Positions 16,091 through 20,792 of a DNA stretch of 20,792 nt are shown here, in pieces. Source of the DNA: Coemansia sp. RSA 922 (taxonomy: Eukaryota > Kickxellomycota > Kickxellomycetes > Kickxellales > Kickxellaceae); contig JANBQS010000333.1 in the NCBI GenBank assembly GCA_027577415.1, positions 1 to 20,792 of the forward strand, written 5' to 3'. Position 1 is the first letter of the stretch. Each line of letters starts with the position of its first letter. Both the position numbers and the translations under genes were made by a program. The notes beneath the pieces are model-generated. The model was not told the origin of the DNA. It ran no database searches and saw only the letters and a list, made by a program, of their open reading frames with translations.

Positions 16091-18241
16091 ATGATGCATG
16101 ATGCACGATATCGCCAGTCTCTGGCTCTGGGCTTAGCACTGACAGCTGCTGGTATTCCGCTCACACAAGGGACACGTACTCTGACTGTACGCGAAGGAAA
16201 TCTCGATGGCGCGCAGACCGTTTCCAACCCATCCTCTGCGTGGCGCGCCTACGCTTGCATGCCCCTTCTTACAGCCTCTGACAATACGCCACTTTTAATG
16301 CTCTACGGAGGTACCACCAAAACAGGTGCCAAAGACCCGCTATCAGTTGCTGCCAACGGTGTCACCAGTTTACAGGTATTCGACCTGAATAACAACAAGT
16401 GGTACGCCCCAACCACCGCCAACGCCCCCAAAGCTGGACCTGTATTGCCGGCATGCGGCGCAGCATCGGGTAATATTTGGGTCTACAGTTCACAGTACGG
16501 AACGCCAGGCAAGGCGTCGACAGCGGTCAGTCTCTTGGATAGCGTGCACTGGAGTTGGAGCTCGCCTACCGAGCAGGGTCAGTTGCCGGTGACTAGATTC
16601 GGTGCTGCATCGGCGTTTGCCGATAGTACGCAGTCATTTTATATACATGGCGGCATTCCACTGAACGACGATACGAATACGGCGGGCTCAACACCGGGAA
16701 TTGCCAATAATATGGATATTTTGCAGCCATCGGGTCTCACCTGGGCCTATGCCAGCAATGGACCAGCGCGCAAGTACCACACGATGTGCTATATGAGCTC
16801 TATCGATTCGCTAGTCCTCTTTGGCGGCTCTGACCAAAATATTGCCAGCTATAATGATGTCAAGACGTTCTCGGTGAAGTCTAATGGCTGGCAGTTCTCC
16901 GCCAAAGTTGAGGGAACTGCGCCAGCCGAGCGTATCCTGCATTCAGCTGTGTGCACTGCTGATAGCATGTACGTTTTTGGCGGCACACACAGCGTCAACG
17001 ACGACCCGTCTGATAGCATCGTGTGGGTTCTGAAGGCTAGCGGACCGACTAGCTTTACTTGGTCAAAGGCGCCCATCTCGGCCTCTGCGCAAGGCATGGG
17101 TCCCACTGCTCGCTCTGGTCACTCTGCGGCACTGCACGGAAAGAACATGTACATATACGGCGGTGTCGGACCCAGCGGCCAGGACGGCACCATGTACAAA
17201 TTGGATCTGGACAAGTGGCAGTGGTCGCAGACTAACGTCGCGGGCTCCGGCGTGGAAACTCAGAAGGAGCACAAAACAAGGACCGCAGTTCTGGTTGCCG
17301 CCATCGTGTGCTCTGTCCTGGGAGTCGTTACTATCGGCATTGCGGCTACGGTCATTTATCGATGTGCGCGTCGTCGCAATGCTCGATTCTTCGATATCGC
17401 CCGCCGACACAGCTCTCAACTTAGCGATGCGAGTAGCGATGAAGGCGAGACTGGCAATGTAGATGGATTGCCAGTAGGCGAGCTTAAACGCAGCAACAGT
17501 GCACTGTACCACGATCGTGCTGCTGACTTGTACCGGAGAGACTCGGCTGCTAATACAGAGATTCTCCCTACGTCGTGGCCGCCCACTCACTCTCACAGTA
17601 GTATTGCATTTGCGCCGCTTCCCCCTATAGCACCAGCAGACTACGTATTGAGCCAGGGTGGCAGCAGCAGTAACGCTCGCACTCCAGCAGAAGAGAGCTC
17701 GACAGCTACTACGCCGGCAACCATCGCTGCCGAGTTATTGCCAACTGCTGCGAAAGGAGCTGTATCCAATAGTCAAGGAGGGATGCTAAGAACTATGCGT
17801 GCGCATGCGCGGTCGCTCAGTACTCGGATCGGTTCGTCACGGCTCTCCATGGCATTCAGCGATACCGCGTCTCACTCCACTGGAGCTGCAGTAAAGTCAT
17901 CGGCTTCTGTTCGTCCCAAACGCGCAGTCACATCCTCTTCTCCTACGACGGCTCACTACAATATGCAGTCACCGAGAGCAACGTCTGCCAATCGTCCGAC
18001 CGGGGTAAATATGTATGGATCGGACCAAGCACGGCTGGAGGGAGAGTATCGCCACGCAGAGGCTATCAACCAGATCTTGCTCTCTGGACAGCCTATCCCA
18101 GCTTGGCTGAGAGATGCAGTGAACCAGGCACAAATCGGCGGCGAATCGAGTATTGAGCACGATGGCTTGGAAGAAGCCATGTCGTCATCTCGCATACTCG
18201 GGATAGCTAATCGCTCAGAATCGAGGCAACCTGGTCGTTAG
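16091..18241 (+). CDS. Kelch-repeat type I membrane protein with long cytoplasmic tail
   Basis: The protein has 716 residues. A hydrophobic N-terminus (about 8-26) is a likely signal peptide. Residues ~50-385 form a kelch beta-propeller with di-Gly blade motifs LYGGT (71), IHGGI (185), LFGGS (243), VFGGT (295) and IYGGV (355), with Trp and Tyr at blade-end positions. A single TM segment lies at about 397-423, followed by RCARRRNARF, which by the positive-inside rule puts the ~290-residue tail in the cytosol. The tail is Ser/Thr-rich and mostly disordered, with acidic SDASSDEGE (442-450). It also has a predicted amphipathic segment near the end (about 658-680, including INQILLSGQPIPAWLRD). Such proteins could be surface adhesion or sensing proteins; this is inference, as no named orthologue was recognised. 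Two adjacent ATGs start the frame, and the first is used. Confidence 0.85.
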   Translation: MMHDARYRQSLALGLALTAAGIPLTQGTRTLTVREGNLDGAQTVSNPSSAWRAYACMPLLTASDNTPLLMLYGGTTKTGAKDPLSVAANGVTSLQVFDLNNNKWYAPTTANAPKAGPVLPACGAASGNIWVYSSQYGTPGKASTAVSLLDSVHWSWSSPTEQGQLPVTRFGAASAFADSTQSFYIHGGIPLNDDTNTAGSTPGIANNMDILQPSGLTWAYASNGPARKYHTMCYMSSIDSLVLFGGSDQNIASYNDVKTFSVKSNGWQFSAKVEGTAPAERILHSAVCTADSMYVFGGTHSVNDDPSDSIVWVLKASGPTSFTWSKAPISASAQGMGPTARSGHSAALHGKNMYIYGGVGPSGQDGTMYKLDLDKWQWSQTNVAGSGVETQKEHKTRTAVLVAAIVCSVLGVVTIGIAATVIYRCARRRNARFFDIARRHSSQLSDASSDEGETGNVDGLPVGELKRSNSALYHDRAADLYRRDSAANTEILPTSWPPTHSHSSIAFAPLPPIAPADYVLSQGGSSSNARTPAEESSTATTPATIAAELLPTAAKGAVSNSQGGMLRTMRAHARSLSTRIGSSRLSMAFSDTASHSTGAAVKSSASVRPKRAVTSSSPTTAHYNMQSPRATSANRPTGVNMYGSDQARLEGEYRHAEAINQILLSGQPIPAWLRDAVNQAQIGGESSIEHDGLEEAMSSSRILGIANRSESRQPGR

Positions 18242-19146
18242 GTCGTCATGTCTTACGAGTGCTGCTGGCGGCACCGAAGACAAGTTACTTTCCTTTGCTT
18301 ATTTTTTTGGACATTTATAATGGAATTGATACTCGATGGAAAAGCCGAAGAGCCAAGAAGTCCTCTCCTCCACTGGAAGAGGGCGGATCACTTACCATTT
18401 GACCATGTGCTTGCGGACTATACGAGGCACTGTGAACTAGAGGATCCAATGGGATTGCTGACGGCTTTTGCCTTTAGGCAGACGGCGGGAAGATGTGGCG
18501 TCAAGTTTGCCAATGGTGTTCAAGACCGACGCTTGACTAATGGCTTGAATGATTTGTTTTGTGACACCGAGATCCACGAATAAGACAAGCAAGGCCGATA
18601 GACTCACCCGGATCAGGGGAATGCTAGAGCTGGTCTTGATCTCAAAAAAAAACAGAGGGAGGAGCGAACACCAAGTCAACCACATCAAATAAAAATAGTG
18701 AGAAGACGGCGATCTGTAATACTTCTATCTATAGCCTGGTTCAGATACAGCCTATTTACAGACTAAAAAGTCGGGGGAGGCTATCTATAAAAAAAATACC
18801 GATGAAAACGCGCTCGCCTGTTTGCACAGTTTGGCATGATAGTGCTTACCGATTGGCTGGGTTCTGTTTGCCCTCCTCCCCTCTCGATCTCTATTCTCGT
18901 GCACTTTGAGTGTGAAGAATTTATAGTTTTTTTGTCACCGAGGCGCGGATTTCTTGGCAACATTACACAAACTTTCCAAACAAGTCTTTTATGCGAGATG
19001 ACTGGATGGCAAATTGAGATATTTTTTAACGATATGACGGGAGAGTGAAGTATATAAAGTTGGCAAAATACGCAAACATAACCAGGTCTGGCATCTGTTT
19101 TTTTTCTTTCTCATACTTTTTATATTCTTGCAAGATATCTCTTCCA
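18242..19146. other. Intergenic region between kelch and protease genes
   Basis: A plus-strand open frame (18248-18583) begins just after the kelch stop, and a minus-strand frame (18437-18688) overlaps it. Neither shows a domain, signal peptide or convincing composition, so I treat both as unsupported. AATAAA at 18688-18693 may end a long kelch 3' UTR. The right part holds the protease promoter. Confidence 0.45.
19051..19058 (+). promoter_or_regulatory. TATA box of the serine protease gene
   Basis: TATATAAA lies 89-96 bp upstream of the ATG at 19147, and a T/C-rich leader follows. It is the best-placed TATA match in the window and suggests a regulated, inducible promoter. Confidence 0.6.
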
Positions 19147-20270
19147 ATGCGTGTCACAAGTATTGCTGATAGCCTCTCTTGGGCTCTACTGTTTACTGCG
19201 CTTGCTCCCAGTGCGATAGCATCTCCATTTGGTAACCTGATACCACGTATCATGGGTGGCAGCGATGCCAAAAAGGGCGATTATCCGTTTGCCATCTACC
19301 TCTACAACGCGGGTGAAAAGTCATACTGTGGTGGCTCAATCATCTCCGACACATGGATCCTGACAGCCGCACATTGTATCAAGGGATCGACCATAAACGA
19401 TATCAGCGTATTTATCGGCGAGATTACCTACGATATCAATCCAGGCAAGGGAGCCAAAGTTGCCGAGATTCATAACCACCCGCAGTACAATGATCAAACG
19501 ATGATCAACGACATATCGCTTTTGAAATTGAGCTCGCCGATTACCAATAAAAACGCCGCGACCATTTCCATTGACACGACTAACGTTGGTGATGGAATTG
19601 CTGTGACGGCTCTTGGCTGGGGATTCACGGCACCGGGCGGATCTACTCCAGCACAGACCCTGAAAAAGGGCGAGCTTACTACTCTGTCAAAGGCTCAGTG
19701 CTCGCAAAAGGATACAAAGTTTGATGGAAACAATGGCGCTCGCATTTGCGTCGCCGGCGACACTGGCACAGACACATGTCCCGGCGATTCGGGCGGTCCA
19801 TTGATCCGCAAGGTCGACGGCAAGAATGTATTGGTTGGCATTACTAGCTTTGGCACCGCAGGACCTGGCCAGCAAATCACATCTTCCTGTGGCGGTAATG
19901 GCATGGTCAGCCTGTTCACGCACCCCAATTACTTTATGTCGTTTATCAAGTCCACTACTGGAGAACTTCGTCAGATCCAAGCCTCGAATAACTCCGATGG
20001 GTAAGTATATGTCACACTAACATTTTCTTTTGTATTCTTGTGCTACATGTCGTGATTCAGGCGTTTGTTACCATTAACGAAATGTCGAGCTTATACATAT
20101 CCTCCGCCTTTGTGTATAGGGCATCTTCGGACGTCAATACCAATACGGACAATAATACTGACAATGCTTCTAGCTCTTCGAACCGTCAACCATCCTCTAG
20201 TTCCAAGATCTCGGCACCACACGCTCTTGTCACCGCTCTCGCTCTCGCAGCCATCTCAGCCCTGTGCTGA
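19147..20270 (+). CDS. Trypsin-family (S1) serine protease with GPI-anchor signal, spliced
   Basis: The exons 19147-20000 and 20120-20270 join in phase 2 to give 334 residues. A signal peptide (1-26, ending PSAIAS) and a short propeptide (PFGNLIPR) precede the activation cleavage Arg34/Ile35 (IMGG). The S1 domain has TAAHC (His76), NDISLL (Asp122) and GDSGGP (Ser215), the full catalytic triad. Asp209, six residues before Ser215, predicts cleavage after Lys/Arg. Cys61-Cys77 and Cys185-Cys201 are likely disulfides. Exon 2 adds a Ser/Asn/Thr-rich spacer and a C-terminal hydrophobic segment (HALVTALALAAISALC) preceded by small residues, which is a GPI-attachment signal. Without splicing the frame stops one codon after the donor, giving a 285-residue soluble enzyme. 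The ATG at 19147 is chosen because the upstream frame has no other ATG and the signal peptide begins here. Confidence 0.88.
20001..20119 (+). other. 119-bp intron in the protease gene, separating catalytic and GPI-signal exons
   Basis: The donor is the consensus GTAAGT and the acceptor GTGTATAG; a CATTAAC-like branch site lies ~45 nt upstream of the acceptor. Another CAG acceptor at 20058-20060 gives a different frame with no GPI-like end. Only the 20119 acceptor yields the Ser/Asn-rich spacer plus a C-terminal hydrophobic tail. The in-frame TAA is within the donor itself. Confidence 0.8.
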
Positions 20271-20388
20271 AGAAAAAAAAAATACACAAGTACATTTGGG
20301 TCTATCTTTTTTTATGCAATATTTGTTTCTTCAATCTTTCTTGAATATAAACCGACATGCCAAAACACTACACAGGACACTACATTAT

Positions 20389-20792
20389 CTACAGTGTGCG
20401 CTCGTCGGTGCGCGCCATATACTGCTCCATACGGGCCATCCGATTCTCTACCTCGGTTTGCCGCTGCGTAACGGTTATCTCTAGCTGGTTCAGTCGCTGC
20501 TTCAGATAGGCGTTCTCTTCGCGCAAAAAGGCAAGTTGGTCCTGCTCACTGCGCGAAAGCTCGTCTCGACCAGTAACAGTAGTATCGCCGATACCGCCGA
20601 TACTGCTCTCCTCGCCAACAGATCCGCTCGAGTGACGAAGACTGCTAGGGGGGAAGTGCGGATCCGTTGGGTCTCTACGATGCATAACTCCCGACCGCTG
20701 CTGTTGGTCATGAGAGGGAACTCGCCCATGGCTAGGGCTACCAATGGGCAAGGGCAAGGTGCCCGAAGCTGGCAGGACAAATTGGGAAATAG
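20389..20792 (-). CDS. C-terminal part of a coiled-coil protein, entering from the right edge
   Basis: This minus-strand frame is open from the window edge (20790) to a TAG at 20389-20391, giving ~133 residues with no in-frame ATG that would be a convincing start; I take it as a 3' fragment. The first ~75 residues are Ser/Pro/Gly/Gln-rich and disordered. The last ~55 form a heptad-like coiled coil (LAFLREENAYLKQRLNQLEI, then VENRMARMEQYM). It resembles a leucine zipper, but no basic DNA-binding region precedes it, so a bZIP call is not supported. A transcription factor or scaffold C-terminus is possible. It converges on the protease gene, with 118 bp between stops. Confidence 0.65.
   Translation of the reverse strand, partial: ISQFVLPASGTLPLPIGSPSHGRVPSHDQQQRSGVMHRRDPTDPHFPPSSLRHSSGSVGEESSIGGIGDTTVTGRDELSRSEQDQLAFLREENAYLKQRLNQLEITVTQRQTEVENRMARMEQYMARTDERTL

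Noticed and set aside
18248..18583. 111-codon plus-strand open frame right after the kelch gene
   Set aside because: It has no domain, no signal peptide and no codon or composition bias; an overlapping minus-strand frame is just as long. It is more likely kelch 3' UTR.
19045..19146. Longer protease start from a GTG
   Set aside because: It overlaps the TATA box and would bury the signal peptide; the ATG at 19147 is the natural start.
20061..20270. Alternative protease exon 2 starting after the CAG at 20058-20060
   Set aside because: The resulting frame is Arg/Thr/Leu-rich with no hydrophobic C-terminal tail, whereas the 20119 acceptor gives a coherent GPI signal.
1..20792. tRNA genes, transposon ends, CRISPR-like arrays, biosynthetic cluster
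   Set aside because: A by-eye scan for T-arm motifs, long terminal inverted or direct repeats, transposase or reverse-transcriptase motifs and regular spacer arrays found none; the gene set does not form a pathway cluster.

Overview
The window looks like nuclear DNA from a compact fungal genome, probably an early-diverging lineage (my guess is Zoopagomycota/Kickxellales, Coemansia-like; this is inference from gene style, not proven). The reasons are eukaryotic gene structure with few short introns (GTACGT or GTAAGT donors, one TACTAAC branch site), T-rich 5' leaders, AATAAA-type polyadenylation signals, and typical fungal genes: OST subunit Swp1, a Prs1/Prs5-type PRPP synthetase subunit with a long insertion, and a Cds1/Chk2-type FHA kinase. 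A mitochondrial medium-chain acyl-CoA dehydrogenase argues against Saccharomycotina, which lack mitochondrial beta-oxidation. I see no transposon, CRISPR array, rRNA or tRNA.

Layout, left to right. The 5' end of a minus-strand gene runs off the left edge (1-158). An orphan seven-TM receptor-like gene follows on the plus strand (1023-2069). It converges on an ACADM-type dehydrogenase (minus, 2204-3463), which is followed by a two-TM protein with a Pro/Gln/Tyr-rich tail (minus, 3730-4347). About 2.8 kb holds no gene I can support. Next come a small Ser/Pro-rich orphan (plus, 7183-7881), the FHA kinase (minus, 8227-10434), and a p24-family cargo receptor with one 80-bp intron (minus, 11008-11696). 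The p24 gene shares a 246-bp divergent promoter region with SWP1 (plus, 11943-12788). After that lie the PRPP synthetase-like gene (plus, 13007-14698), COQ5 (plus, 14809-15693), a kelch-ectodomain single-pass membrane protein (plus, 16091-18241) and a trypsin-family serine protease (plus, 19147-20270). Splicing a 119-bp intron in the protease gene adds a GPI-anchor signal. A coiled-coil C-terminus of a minus-strand gene enters from the right edge.

Themes. Several genes serve the secretory pathway and cell surface: p24 (ER-Golgi cargo), SWP1 (N-glycosylation), a kelch receptor-like protein, a GPI-anchored protease and a 7TM protein. Two serve mitochondria (ACADM in fatty-acid oxidation, COQ5 in ubiquinone synthesis); they are functionally related through electron delivery to ubiquinone but not adjacent. 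The most interesting signal is the protease gene. The splice donor of its last intron contains the in-frame stop codon, so intron retention would give a soluble enzyme and splicing a GPI-anchored one. The window looks mostly like ordinary chromosomal gene space, and I found no clear multi-gene novel system.
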